From positions 744,001 through 808,000 of the forward strand of contig JAHLKF010000001.1 of NCBI GenBank assembly GCA_025558075.1: a stretch of 64,000 nucleotides of DNA, in the 5' to 3' direction. Position numbers and translations under genes: made by a program. This document shows positions 41,159 to 53,952 of this stretch, in pieces. Positions within the stretch are counted from its first letter, which is position 1, and the number at the start of each line of letters is the position of its first letter. A model generated the notes under the pieces. That model had not been told where the DNA came from. It worked only from the letters and a program-made list of their open reading frames with translations, and made no database searches. This DNA is from Gaertneriomyces semiglobifer. Lineage: Eukaryota > Chytridiomycota > Chytridiomycetes > Spizellomycetales > Spizellomycetaceae.

Positions 41159-44100
41159 ATGGTAGCGACATCCAGTTCTACGTCCTCATTGCAGGACCAG
41201 CAGAAGATTCTGCATGAGTCTTTGGAGATTGTCAAGGTCCAAGCCTATCATATGAAAAAGTACTTGGTAAGTTGGCCCGCCAAACTGACATCCCGAGTGA
41301 CCGAAATTGATATTTGTATTGCTACTCTGTAGGAGGCCAATAAACTCATGGATGCCCTTAAGCACTGCTCTACCATGTTAAGCGAACTCAGGACTGCTAC
41401 CTTGACCCCGAAGAGCTATTACGAGCTATGTATGTGTTCTTTCGCCAAGAAGTGTTCATTGTCTTACTCGAGGAACTCAACTAATAACTTTCGCAACTCT
41501 CAGATATGGCCATATTCGACGAACTCCGTTATTTGAATACTTATCTTTACGATGCCCACATGAGCCACCGTCATCACCTGTCGGACCTTTACGAATTGGT
41601 GCAGTATGCAGGAAGCATCGTACCTAGACTGTACCTCATGATCACTGTTGGCTCTGTTTACATGCGGGTGTCCAAGGAGCTCATTCCTCAATCCCCGATT
41701 GCTGCTGATGAAGCAGTTGCCACAGTACCAGTCCAGCCATCTGCGGATGAAGATCAGTTGGAGTCGGAGCCTCTTTCACCCGACGGCAACGGAGCAAGCG
41801 AATACCACACGACTAGAAAAGCCGAAGTTGACGAAGTACCACCAGCAAAGGAACTTATGAAAGATATGTTGGAAATGTCTCGAGGCGTGCAGCACCCAAC
41901 TCGAGGCTTATTCTTAAGATATTACCTGAGCCAAATGACTAGAGATTTTCTTCCGGATGGCTTGAAAGATGGTCCTCATGGGACGATCCATGACTCTGTT
42001 CAGTTCATTTTGCAGAACTTTATCGAGATGAATAAGCTATGGGTGCGCCTGCAACATCAAGGCCACAGCCGGGAGCGCGAAAAGCGAGAAATGGAGCGCC
42101 GCGAGCTGCGCCAACTCGTTGGCAACAATTTGGTCCGTCTTAGTCAATTAGAGTCGCTTGATTTGGAAATGTACAACTCCCTCGTTCTGCCGAGCATTTT
42201 GGAAGAGATCGTGAGCTGTAGAGACGTCATCGCTCAAGAGTATTTGATGGAGGTCATCATTCAGGTTTTCCACGATGACTTTCATTTGAGATCGCTAGGG
42301 CCGTTTCTTGCTGCCACGCGCCAGCTGCAGCGGAGTGTGAACGTAAAGCAGATAGTGATTACTCTAATTGACCGGTTCGCCAACTACGCGGCGCGTGCGC
42401 GAGACGAGGCAGAAGCCAGGGCAAAGGACGAGGAATTGCAAAGCGAGGAAAGGGCTAACAGTGGAATTCCCGAAGATGTGGCCTTATTCGACGTGTTCTG
42501 GGCGCAAATAACGGAGTTGGTGGAGGCGCGGACAGAGCTATCCATCCAGGACGTGAGCGATCTCCTGGTCTCTCTATGTAATTTGGCGTTAAACTGCTAT
42601 CCTGAGCGTCTTGATTATGTCGATAAGGTTCTGGGCTATTGCAAAGAACGTCTGCTGGAGGCCCAGAAAAATGGTGCGCTCGACCTACGCCATTCCAAAA
42701 CGGTGTCATCCTTGCTCCAGCTGCTGCTGGCTCCGATCCACGCTTACAACTCGGATATTCTCATAATGCTTCAATTTCCCTCCAGTGTGCGTCAAAGTAA
42801 CGGCACCATATCGCAATCTCTAGCTGGAAATTATGCTGATCTATTGTACTTGCAACCATATTCAACCCGCAGACAGATCGCACATGCCGTTGCCGGTACC
42901 GCACTGCGATCGTTTACAAATTCCGATTTCATCATTGATAGCGTGGATGGAGTAAATGCTTTGTTCGGCGAATTGTGCAGCATCATGATTCGTGAACAAA
43001 AGGACGGAGGACTATTTGGCCCGAAGCCGGAACCACCAGTAGAAGAACCTGGACCAAAATATCTCCCGAGAGCAGGCGTAGAAGAATTACCACTTGATTG
43101 GGAGGACGTACTTGACGAGCAGAACATGGTAGCGAAAATGGTACATCTCATAAAGACGCGGGATGCGGACGCTGATAAGGAGTTCCTGCTGTTCAGCACC
43201 ACCAAAGGGCATTTTGGCGAAGGAGGCGACATCAGGATTCGGTTCACGTTACCACCGCTGGTTGTGGCGTCCGTGCGGCTGGCCAGAAAGTTCAAAAACA
43301 AAGCAGAAGACACAGCCATAACACAAAAGCTTTCTCAGCTTTTCCAGTTCATTCACCACACGATAGATTGGATGAGCAAAGCGCGAGAATATTTTGCTGA
43401 CGAGGATGGCGGGTCCTTGTTCCGAGACGATGATCCAGTTCCGTCTAATGGCTCCAAATTGGGACACGGGCTCATGGCGCCGCCAGACATATCGTTACGG
43501 TTATCGTTGATGGCTGCGCAGTCCGCGGATGAAGCAGGCTTTGAGGATTTGGCGTATGAGTTTTTCGTGCAAGCGTTCACCATGTATGAGGAGTCCATAT
43601 CGGAATCCAAGGCACAGTTCGCTGCCATCAGCTTGATGGTCGGCACCCTTTACGGTACAACGGTGTTCGGATACGAGAACTATGAGACGCTCATTTGTAA
43701 GTGCCGCGGGTACTGTGCGCGGCTTTTGAAGCGCGTGGACCAGTGCCGCGGATTGACACTCGTGAGCCACTTGTTCTGGGGAGACGACACGCGAGAAAGA
43801 GAGGAGGGCAAGAACGTATACAGAAACGGGCAAGAAGTACTCGACACGCTTAATCGTGCACTGCGCATTGCGGAGAGCGTCATGGATCGCGGTGTTAAGG
43901 CAGAGTTACTGGTGGGCATTTTGGAGCGATACGTGTGGTATTTCGAGAAGCGCAACGATGCGGTATGTGATTCGTCCTGTTTGAGCTGTTTCTGGCAGTT
44001 TATAACCTGAACCATCGCTTGCTCACATAGATAACGGTCAAATACCTCAACCAGCTAATTGATGACATTCAAACAAACATATCACTACTTGAAGCTGATC

Positions 44101-44360
44101 GCGGCGCACAGGGCGTTGCAGCATATGCCCCCGGTCCATTATCACCAGCCGGCAGCACACTATCGCTCTTTGATGATCCGGCAGCGAACAAGAAGATTTC
44201 AGAGACTGTATTAAAGCATTTCCGGAATGTGATGGCGTATGTCAAAGCCAAAAAAGAGGAAGAAGCAGGCGCCGAGCATGGATACATGGGTGTAGCAATG
44301 GAGGGAGGGTTTGAGCAAGAGGGGCGGACCTGGAAGGATATCGAAGTTGGCGGTCGGTAG
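41159..44360 (+). CDS. VPS35: VPS35, retromer cargo-recognition subunit
   Basis: Predicted 997-residue retromer subunit, which binds VPS26 and VPS29 on endosomes and returns sorting receptors to the Golgi. Exons are 41159-41266, 41333-41429, 41504-43962 and 44031-44360 (introns of 66, 74 and 68 nt). The N-terminus has the family pattern [30 protein letters not shown] and SYYELYMAIFDEL, followed by [20 protein letters not shown]. The PRLYLM signature used for VPS26 binding is intact. The helical solenoid continues to the C-terminus with [16 protein letters not shown] and [10 protein letters not shown]. An acidic low-complexity insert of about 55 residues (128-182) separates the N-terminal part from [15 protein letters not shown]. 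The length is closer to yeast (944) than human (796). Confidence 0.95.
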
Positions 44361-44704
44361 TTGTGTGGCTTTGAATGGTATAAGATTTACGTGCGCTGTC
44401 TCCGAATCGTGAATTTATTGCAATCGCAACATCTCTACATTGTTCTCAAGCGTAACCAGCGAGTCCATCACCGTTTCTTCCTTTTCTTATACCTTTCCAT
44501 CTCCCCAAACCCCAAACCACATCTGCCACTTCATCGCCGCTCTCTGCTCCATTGACTGTGCGCCGTATGGCCCATGCCACCTGCGCGTTTGTAGTGGTGC
44601 TTACCTAATTCCGCTCGGTTAAATGACACACGTGACTGATCATTTGTTGCCAGTGACTGTCGCTGGACTGAGCCATGCCATCGCACGTCCTGCCTTCTCG
44701 TTGA
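44361..44704. other. Intergenic region
   Basis: About 340 bp between VPS35 and the poly-Q zinc-finger gene. No gene is seen. The CT-rich stretch near 44470-44560 may belong to the downstream promoter. Confidence 0.5.
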
Positions 44705-46841
44705 ATGACCATTAGGAAGATTATTATCAGCGACGAGAGAGCAGCAACAGACGGGCAATACCATCAACGTCGCAAGGCAATTACTATTCGGGAACACATG
44801 TCGGCAAGTCCGGCTTCGGCTCAGCGGCTGCCGCTGCCTGACCAGGCGCCAGAACAACAGCAGCAGGCGCATCATACCCATCCGGCGTCCCTCGCGGAAG
44901 AGAGTCAGCATGAAGCAATTCAACGAAGAGTGCAGGAATTGATGGGTGAATTGAGTCAAAAGAGAGCTGACGATGCTGCCAGTAACGATATTCTGCAGAG
45001 GGTGAGTGTTAGGTTCGTGCTCACCTTGTAATCATGAGTTAACCCTCTAATACAACTAGCTTGCCGCGGCTACGGGTGGAAATGCGCCTGGAACTGGGTT
45101 AAGCCCTGCGGATGCACTAACAGCGTATGCGCAAGCACAAGCACAATCTGAAGCGCATGCCCATGCCCATGCTCAAATGCAAGCACAATCGCAACCCGAA
45201 GCACTTCCACCAACACCTCAGAAACGCGACGATGAAGAGCGGAGAAATGCCGTTCAGGAATATGCGACGGATTACGGTCCAGGAGCGCCTCCGGGACAGA
45301 TGACGTCCGAACAGGCGGAACATGCCGCTGCTGCTGCCGCAGCTAGCCAGCGAGGCGGCTATCCGTTTTTTTACCAAACAAGTATGGGACAGCTACCGCC
45401 CGGGTTTCCTGCAAACTTGCTGACAGTGCAACAACCATCTACGACCGGGGTGGGTGGGGCATTTCCGCTACTGGTAGCTGCTGCAGTAGCGGCACAACCT
45501 GCTCCATTGCAAAATGGGTCTGCACCGCCTACTCAGGGAGGGGACGAGCATGGCAGCGGATCTCAGGTGAAGCGAAGACGCCGAGCGACAAAATTCTATC
45601 ATTGCCAGTATCCCGGGTGTACCAGAGCCTTCACACGCCACTTTAACCTTCAAACGCATGCAAAAACTCATGATCCCAACCGCGATAAACCGTTTATGTG
45701 CGAAGTGTGTCAGAAAGCATTTGGAAGAAAGGTGGACAGGGACAGACATCACAACGGTAAGTTTGCATTGCGTCCCTTGGTCACAACCAAATGCTAATTG
45801 ACGCGGTTTGACAAAAAGTGCACACCAAAGAAAAGTCACACATATGCCCTTACTGCAGTAAAACTTTTACTCGAAAAGATGCTCTGCAGAGACATGTTAC
45901 GGCACGGCGGTGTGGTCCTGTGGTGCCTGGGCTAGGTGCCGTCTTCGGCGGAATACCATTGCCGAACATCAGAATGCTCGGTGATGTGGACGGTTCAGGT
46001 CAGGAAACGCAGGGAGATGGAAATAATGGAACCATGGCTCCTGGTACGCCCACACCAGGACACGTGGGAGGACAACTCGCGGCGAACCTCAACAACCAGT
46101 GGGTGCTGGTCCCAATGATGCCCGGTGCACAGAATCTGCAAAATGGAATTATTGGCAACATGGGTGTGCTTGCTAATGGCCAACTTTTGTTGGGACAGCG
46201 AATGCCTATGGATGAGTCAGGCGGAAATGGTGGATCCGTGGATCCCGGTGCATCTAGAATAGTTGAAGTGCGCGAGGGCGACAACACCCACCCTGACGTT
46301 CAAACGCAGCAGAATGCGATGAACGCTGGATCGCAACCTGGAAGCAATTCACAACAACTTGCTGATCTGCTGCAGGCGCAACAACAGCAGCAGCAACATC
46401 AACACCATCATCAACACCAACATCAACAACACCAGCAGCACCAGCAACAGCAACAACAACAACAACAGCAGCAAAGACAGCAAGGAGACGCCTTCGCCTA
46501 TCAGGCATACCAACAGGCGGCCAATGCGGATGCCAGTGCTCAAGTGTTGCAAGCCGTTCTGTCTCAAGCTCAGGCACAAGTACAAGCTCAAGCTGCGGCA
46601 GCACATGCACATGCGCAAGCAGAGGCCCAGGCGCAGGCAGAAGCTCAAAACCAATCCCACGCACAACACCGAGATCACGAGAAACACCAGCGGACCGCGT
46701 CTGGCGCCGAAATGGGTGGAGACAATGGCCGAATAGAAGATAGACGAGAAAGAGTACAGGTAAGGCGTCGCACTCGTTTCTCAAAGCTGTGGTCATATTC
46801 GCCAGTGCTGATCCGTTCATATACAGTTTCCACTCCAATAG
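44705..46841 (+). CDS. C2H2 zinc-finger transcription factor with poly-Q region (three fingers)
   Basis: Predicted DNA-binding protein. Exons are 44705-45001, 45060-45756, 45819-46759 and possibly a short last exon 46827-46841. The second intron (GTAAGT, 62 nt) lies inside the finger array, so the fingers are only complete after splicing. Three C2H2 fingers follow one another from about residue 281: CQYPGC...LQTHAKTH, CEVCQKAF...DRHHNVH and CPYCSKTF...LQRHVTARRC. The region before them is rich in Ala-Gln and Ala-His. The C-terminal half has long Gln/His tracts and an AQ/AH array. The 3' end is uncertain: a GTAAGG donor at 46760 leads to a five-codon exon, while read-through stays open to 46972. 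The ATG at 44798 is an alternative start. The target genes are unknown. Confidence 0.7.
46371..46670 (+). repeat. CAG/CAA/CAC (poly-Gln/His) and Ala-Gln coding repeats
   Basis: From 46371 to about 46494 the DNA is a mixed CAG/CAA/CAC/CAT array encoding Gln and His runs. From about 46551 to 46670 it encodes alternating Ala-Gln and Ala-His dipeptides. Both lie in the zinc-finger gene. The codon mixture makes the array less slippage-prone than a pure CAG tract. Confidence 0.9.
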
Positions 46842-47098
46842 GGTGTTTGCTGTTGAGCGTGTACGGTTGGACACGAATATTGGTTTTGCACGGGAGAAGC
46901 GTAATCTGGCGTTGTCAGGTGCCCTTAGAATGGATTACCTCTGCTTTTCTTGAGTGCAATTGTAATACCTGATTGCCAAATGTAAACAGATGCGAAAATG
47001 ATAATTTCTTGATACATAGTATTCTTTTTGAAGCTCTGCGCATAACTATTTACAACTACATGCACATGGGGCAATTCAATCTTTAGCTTTTTGGCTAC

Positions 47099-48433
47099 TT
47101 ACTCTAGATACTTGCTCAAACTCCCTTCAGTGGCTGTTGTGGCAGTACTCGCGCGGCTGCCAAAACTCGATCTCGCGCCGAACGACGCCATAATGTGATG
47201 TGGAAAGAAGCGCCTTATCAAGGGTATCGAGGTGGGCGTAGATGGCGTAGTAGGATGCGATGGGCGATGCTTTGATGTCGGTGATGATGGCTGCCCGTCA
47301 GAAGGAGGTTTTATCTCGATGGTAACCGAATGACTGTTCGTTTCGGTGTTTGGTGGTGGAGGGCGGGTGGATGCAGACTGAGAATGCATCAATACCGTAT
47401 CAGTAGGTGGTGAAAACTTTGGATGCGTATGATCCTCAGTTTTCGTCACCACAGGGGTTGTCGCACCATCGTCCTGCCATCTACTCATCATCGTTTCGCG
47501 CTTCTCGTTCGTGGCATTTGTACTCTCGGTTAGCGAACTTAGTCGAGAGAGTGGTGGGAGAAGGACTTCTGAGATGGCCAAGTCCGACGAGGATTCCGGA
47601 CGGATATTCGGATCGGGCGATAGCGTCGCACTAGTGTCGCCACTGGAATTGCTGATGGTGTCTTTGCCATTGGATGCTGATGGGGCGTACGGTGCCACCT
47701 TTCCCTTTCGGAAAACTCCATTCCACTTGGAATCGGGTTGGGACGGCGGCTTACGTCTCCTCTTGAGCAGCAACCATCTTCCAACGAACAAGATAAGCAG
47801 AAATGCGATCACTCCGGCCACCGCTCCTATTATCACGGTCGTCTTGTTGCGTGGAGGCTGCGAAGGTGCTGGCGGAGAGGTCTCGGTAGCAACTCCATCG
47901 ATGCCGAAAGGGTACTGACCGGTCGCTGGCTTGTTTGTTGGTATAATGACTTCGCTAGACGTTGCAGTTGGTGTCGCTCCTAATGTACTTGATTTTGGTC
48001 GGGTTGCCGTGACGGTTCGCTGTGCAACAACAGTTCTAGTAACCACTCCTGTCGGATCAGGGACTTCAGATGGCACCTCGCCCGGAAAGTCCAAAATCGT
48101 CATCGCAGGTAAATTGGTGGACGTAGTTGCGGTCTCGCTCTCTGTGACTGTAATGGTCTGCGTGATCTGTTCGGCTGGTTCTGGTGTTTGCTCTACCGGT
48201 CCTGTGGTCTGTTCTACCGGTTCTATTGTAGGTTCTGCTGGCCCGGCTGTCTGCACTACTGGTCCGGCTGTTTGTTCTACTGGTCCTGTAGTTTGTTCCA
48301 CTGGCGCGGTGGTCTTTGATGCTGATTCATCTGTCTGAGTTGCTGACGAGCTAGTACTTGTACTCCTTCGCCGCGTGCGATGGTGAAAAAAGAACTCCCA
48401 TTGCTCGCCCACTGAACTATCTCTCCGATACAT
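47099..48433 (-). CDS. Mucin-like single-pass membrane protein
   Basis: Predicted 444-residue protein from a single exon. Residues 1-198 are rich in Ser, Thr and Pro and include about seven copies of a seven-residue unit (GPVEQTT-type, residues 43-89). They would be heavily O-mannosylated if exposed. One membrane helix (about 199-223, TTVIIGAVAGVIAFLLILFV) is followed by a KRRRK stop-transfer cluster and a 215-residue Ser/Pro-rich cytoplasmic tail. The layout resembles the yeast wall-stress sensors Mid2/Mtl1. No cleavable signal peptide is visible at the predicted start, so a signal-anchor topology or a missed upstream exon is possible. The tail lacks known domains. Confidence 0.65.
   Translation of the reverse strand: MYRRDSSVGEQWEFFFHHRTRRRSTSTSSSATQTDESASKTTAPVEQTTGPVEQTAGPVVQTAGPAEPTIEPVEQTTGPVEQTPEPAEQITQTITVTESETATTSTNLPAMTILDFPGEVPSEVPDPTGVVTRTVVAQRTVTATRPKSSTLGATPTATSSEVIIPTNKPATGQYPFGIDGVATETSPPAPSQPPRNKTTVIIGAVAGVIAFLLILFVGRWLLLKRRRKPPSQPDSKWNGVFRKGKVAPYAPSASNGKDTISNSSGDTSATLSPDPNIRPESSSDLAISEVLLPPLSRLSSLTESTNATNEKRETMMSRWQDDGATTPVVTKTEDHTHPKFSPPTDTVLMHSQSASTRPPPPNTETNSHSVTIEIKPPSDGQPSSPTSKHRPSHPTTPSTPTSIPLIRRFFPHHIMASFGARSSFGSRASTATTATEGSLSKYLE
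48167..48307 (-). repeat. Tandem 21-bp repeats in the mucin-like gene
   Basis: About seven imperfect 21-bp units encode heptads of the form (G/E)P(V/A)EQT(T/A/P). Such arrays change length easily between strains. Confidence 0.85.
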
Positions 48434-49223
48434 CTTGCTCGGGAAAGGACCGAAACGGTGCACCTCTGGTCTGCTTGATTTTGATCTGCTCTTGTTTTGA
48501 CGGCTGTGATCTTCTCTGGTCTGGTCTCTCTGAGTCTGGTCGTTTTATTCTATTCGTACGCAGGTCTACTTCCTTTTGCTTCCTGCAACAGTATCCTCAA
48601 AGTAGGTGTGTGTATATACTGAGTCGTTCCTTTTCCGAACCCCATATCGACCCTCCGTCTTTGATCCTGGCTTCGCCCATTTCACCAACTGTAAACATAA
48701 TTAATGAACCACATACTCGGATAATTGAGGCAGACCCAAAAGACCCGAGTTCTTTGTTCCCTTACGTGTGCTACGCCTGTGTTCCATCGCCTTGAAATTG
48801 ATGAAACCTGAGTGAGCAATGTCCATTAAAGGCATACCAGCTCCTCGTACTCACCGGGCATTGATTAACGTGCCCTATAAATGATCTCCAGACAGCGTTT
48901 TAGAAAAAAAAGCAACCCATTGTCGCCAGTTGCCTTTTCCATTTTCATCGCAGCCGCTTTCATCAAGGTCGTGTTATTATCGTTTCTTGTCATTGCAAGC
49001 GACAGGAAGCAATTGCAGTGAGCGGGGGGCCACTCCGCAATTCTACGCGTGATGGCACAGTCAACGTAACAGTGTGCTTATGAAATAGATCACATGTTTA
49101 GTCATGTGTATTCCACACAGCACCACGTGATCTGAAAGCAGCCCTTGCAAGTTTCTCGCCCTAGCAATTTAATATGGGGGTAGACTAGATCTCCAACGCA
49201 CAACTCACAACACACAAGGCCAG
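48434..49223. other. Divergent promoter region
   Basis: About 790 bp between the mucin-like gene (minus) and the Aquarius gene (plus). Open frames here are short and unsupported. It presumably contains both promoters. Confidence 0.55.
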
Positions 49224-52200
49224 ATGACATCAGGAGTATTACAAGACGAGAGCGAGGATCTTGGGTTCTTCGCACCGGCAGAACCTGAACAACCCGCATC
49301 CAGAGACAAGGAGAACAGTGCTGTCCGCAGCGATGATGCACATCCATCGCTCTCAGCACCATCAACCCAGACCAGAGGTTTACCGCCGCCACCACCACCA
49401 CCGGGAGCTCCATCGCTTAGCATAGCCGAGCAATTCGCTCCATCTGTTCACGATATTGCCGCCGATCCTATCAGCGCGCTGGCCGCGAGCCATTGGTCAA
49501 GGACCGTGACGTCTTTCGATCCGGCTGTTGTGGAAAGCATTTGGCGAGACCAAATCATTGCTCATGGTCTCAGTTTGCGAAAGGTCATGCTCTTAGAGTA
49601 TAGTCAATACCTGGAAAAGTATCTATGGCCGCATTTCGTCGCCAAGGCGAAAAAAGGCCAACAGGCATCTTCAGTACAACACATACTGTCGATCGTATTG
49701 ATGGTGAACGAAAAGTTTCGACAAAGGGTTACGGGTGTATGGGATTTATTTTTGGATGATAAAAGCCGATTCTCCGGCTTAGTGCAGACAGTTCAAAAGC
49801 TTCTGGTGACACCTTCAAACGAAGTCGGCCTGGATCTGCAACGGCTGCTGCTTGCATTTTTGACACATATATTCCAGTCATTAGAGTATGACCATGTAAG
49901 GAGCGAGGGTATGAAGCTTGTGAGCCTGTTGAGCTGGAAATGCTTGACCGCAAAGCGGAGACAGTTGCAATTTGCGGAACACCCAGAACGTCGGGAGAAG
50001 TACGATGCCGCAGAAGCACAGTTAGCTGGGAAAAAAGGATCGGCTAAGGAGAAGGCTGAATTCGCCCGAAACTTTTTCTCGAATTTGATCAAAACTTTCT
50101 TGACGGTCCTTCATACGATACCCGAGTCCGGTGCACCACCGCCACATTCTATTGCCTATTGCGAGAGATTTTTGGAGCTTATGATCGATTTGGAAGCACA
50201 GCTACCGACTCGACGCCATTTCAATATCATTCTCCACGACCATTTAGTCATTCCGATCTGCGAGGCGAGCAAGTTGGCCAAACGAGGTCGCCTTTTCTTG
50301 GAGAAGAACACCGCTGCCCCTGTTGTCATGCCGAAGGACTGGGGATCGGCAGGCTCAGAGTCTGGTGGATTGTTTGTGCAGTTACTGGAACGTCTCAAGT
50401 TCTACGCGCATTTTGAAATTGACGATTACACCGGCGTGGCGCTTACTTCAGCTGATATCACACGTCAACATTATGAGCGGATACGGAAATTGCAGAAATT
50501 AATATTTATGAAATTCCGGGATACTCTCGAAGACATTGCCCTTGTGAACGCGGGAAGCATTGAGAAGCGAGAGGGTCTATTTGCGCGTTTCAGAACTATT
50601 GATGAGCCTACATTGGTCGCATTATGTGAAGAACTTGGTATACGTACACGGAAAGTGGAAGACCCTGTAGAGTCCTACAATAGGATGTTTCTGATCAATG
50701 TTCTTATTTCGTACTTTGAAAAGAGGCAGAGTCAAATTGCGAAGATAAAGGCATTGCCACTCTATCCGGATGAGAACCTTTTGTTTGACGAAACCACTGT
50801 CCCCGCATCCCAGTACTTCTCTAATGTTCACCCTGTCGCTATTCCCAAGCTCAACCTCCAATATCTCACAATTTATGACTATTTGCTACGCAACTTTGAG
50901 TTGTATCGTTTGGAAACGGCTTATGGTATTAGACAGGATATCGAAGAAGTGGTGCGGCATCTGGCTCCCAAGCATGTGATCGACAGGCACACCGGGGAAG
51001 ATCATACGGTTTTCACCCGTTGGGCACGCACTGCGATGGAGATTGAAACCTTCCACATGACGGAGATAGGCCCACCGAAGGTTATGGAAAATAAGCCCAG
51101 CTACGTCAAGGCAGATGTCAGAGTTAATCTTCAGAACTATACTGGTGCTGCACAGAAGGAATGGGAATCGCTCAAACCGCACGACGTGCTTTTCCTCATC
51201 TCTTTTAGGATGGAGCCCGAGCTCCCAGGATGGTTGCAAGCTCAGTCACAAGGACAGGAATTGACTGGCAGCGATTTCCGCCGGAGATTTGGCATCAGAG
51301 CCATCCGAGGGTGCGAGGTATCAGAGCTGCTCGGTGACGACGGCAAACCTGTAGAGGATTTCGAGTCCGCTAAAATTGCATCAGCCGAGAATGGCAATAA
51401 GGCTCGCATAACTGGAGCTCGTCGTACTTTCCGGGTCCTTCTCGACACCAACCAGTATCAGATCGACATTAACAACAAAAATGAAGACGTCTACTCTACT
51501 TTCAATGTTTTGATGCGCAGACGCCCCCATGAAAACAACTTCAAGGCAGTTCTTGGTACCATCCGCGATCTCATGGAGACCGACCTCGTCGTACCTGATT
51601 GGTTGCATAATGTGTTCCTCGGATACGGCGACCGTGCTAGTGCGCATTTCAGCAGAATGCCCAACACAATTCGCACCGTGGACGTTCACGATACGTTTTT
51701 GGATTGGGAGCATCTCGTGGAGTCGATGCCCACATTAGTACGTTCCTGCGAAGTTCGTGTCTCACGGGTATTAGTTGCTGACTTTTTCTTCCAATAGAAC
51801 ATCAAGTCGGCTGAGAAGGCATCTCTACCTCACCCTGGTCCGCCCTACATCGTGGCTCTCCCAGACTCCGTATTTCAAGGGTCAGATAATTCGAATGTGA
51901 CCGAACGCCAGGAACTGACGTCAACCGGTGAGAAACGCAAATTGGAGAGCATCGACGATGGTGAGAATTCCAGCCAAGACGAGAACACTCTGATTGTGCG
52001 TTCATATACGCCGGCCAATATGGGACCGTATCCCGAAAATGTGCCAAAGCGCAATACCGTTAGATTCACGCCGAAACAAGTGGAGGCAATCTTCTCCGGA
52101 ATGCTACCAGGACTAACAATGGTAGTCGGCCCTCCTGGAACAGGAAAAACGGACGTAGCCGTACAAATTATCGCTAACTTATATCACAACTACCCGGATC

Positions 52201-53867
52201 AGCATACTTTGATCATAACCAAAAGCAATACGGCGCTGAATCAGCTTTTTGAAAAGATTGCAGCTCTCGACATTAACCCGCGGCATATTCTTCGACTCGG
52301 CTGGGGCCAGGAGGAATTGGATGTTGAGGGTACATGGGGAAAATACGGGCGAGTCAATGCCTTCTTGGAGAAACGTTTGCAATTGCTAGCAGAGGTTGAC
52401 CGCTTAGCAATGTCATTTTCAATTCCTGGCGCGCACGGTAATAGCTGCGAAACTGCAGGCTATTTCTTTACGCAACATGTCCAGCCGCGATGGAAGCGGT
52501 TTGCGAAGAGAATGGCAAAATCTCTGGGACGTGCCTCTGGAGTTGAAGTCCTAGATATGCATTTCCCGTTCAAAGCATTCTTTAGCAATGCTCCGCAACC
52601 CCTTTTCAAGGCTGAGGACACGTTTGAGGCTGCCTGGGAAGTTGCCCAGGGGTGCTGGCGGCATTTGAAAAGCATGTTTGATGAGCTTGAAGAGATACGC
52701 GCTTTTGAGCTCCTGCGTACGCAGCGTGACCGTTCAAATTACTTATTGGTTAAAGAGGCCCGAATCATCGCCATGACATGTACCCATGCGGCGCTGAAAC
52801 GGCGGGAATTCGTTCAACTTGGCTTCAAATATGACAATGTTCTCATGGAGGAATCGGCGCAAATTTTGGAAGTGGAAACTTTCATCCCATTACTGCTACA
52901 AAATCCTGATCCGGATACCGGGGCTAGTCGCTTGAAGCGGGTTATCATGATCGGAGATCATCTTCAACTTCCACCGGTGGTAAAGAATATGGCGTTCCAG
53001 CGCTACGGCAACATGGAGCAGAGTATGTTTGCAAGATTTGTTCGCCTTGGGGTGCCAACAATACAGCTGGATGCGCAAGGACGGTCAAGAAGCTCCATAG
53101 CCGCTTTATATGCATGGAAATACCCCGGTCTCCACGATTTGCCAAGCGTCAGTGAATCTCGCCAATATCAAATGGCGAATCCTGGTTTCGCTTTTGATTA
53201 CCAACTTATAAACGTACGCAATTACAAAAATCGCGGCGAGACCGAACCTGTGCGGCACCATATCCAAAACGAGGGTGAGGCAGAGTTCGTGGTTGCGACT
53301 TACCAGTACATGCGCTTGCTTGGATACCCCGCTGAGAAAATCACCATCCTCACGACGTATAATGGACAACGAGAACTCATACTCAGCTTACTTGATCAGA
53401 AATGTTCGTGGAATCCGCTGTTTGGGAACCCTCACGCGGTTGCTACAGTTGACAAGTATCAGGGTTCGCAAAATGATTACATTCTTCTTTCTCTCGTCCG
53501 AACGAAAACGGTCGGGCATTTACGAGACATCAGGCGAATGATTGTGGCCATGTCGCGGGCGCGATTAGGATTGTACATCTTTTGTCGAACCAAAGTGTTC
53601 CAAGATTCGTATGAGCTCAAGCCGGTCTTTGATATTCTGTCTCAGCGGCCAACGGACAAGCTCTGGATTCGTCCGAAGGAGGAGTATTCGGATGTGATTG
53701 ACCGACCGGTTGATCAAACTGGCCTCAAAACGGGGAAAAACGGATCATGGCAAGCGGAAAAGAAGCACGGCGCAACGCCAGTGGAAGGTGTGGAAAGTAT
53801 GGTGGAGCTTGTGCAAACCCGTGTGGCAAAGCAGGTCTCGATGGAGGTACCCCAGGAATCAGGGTGA
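49224..53867 (+). CDS. AQR: Aquarius (AQR/IBP160) spliceosomal intron-binding helicase
   Basis: Predicted 1527-residue SF1 RNA helicase of the intron-binding complex. Exon 1 is 49224-51737 and exon 2 is 51798-53867, with a 60-nt GTACGT...CCAATAG intron. The N-terminal ARM-like scaffold is recognisable ([20 protein letters not shown]). The helicase core begins near residue 915 with [17 protein letters not shown]. Walker A is GPPGTGKT (949-956). The DEAD-position motif is [13 protein letters not shown], as in Aquarius (EEAAQ in human). Later motifs include [34 protein letters not shown] and [11 protein letters not shown]. The length is close to human AQR (1485). The presence of this splicing factor fits an intron-rich genome. 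The C-terminus is a short basic, disordered tail. Confidence 0.95.
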
Positions 53868-53952
53868 TTGGCATGTTGATATGTCTATGGTAGCTAGGTT
53901 AATCAATTAATAGTGTACATTCTCCTATCGATGTCCGCTATCAAACTATTAT

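Noticed and set aside
46254..46874. 206-codon minus-strand frame opposite the poly-Q region
   Set aside because: It arises from CAG/CAA repeats read as Leu/Val runs. No independent evidence.
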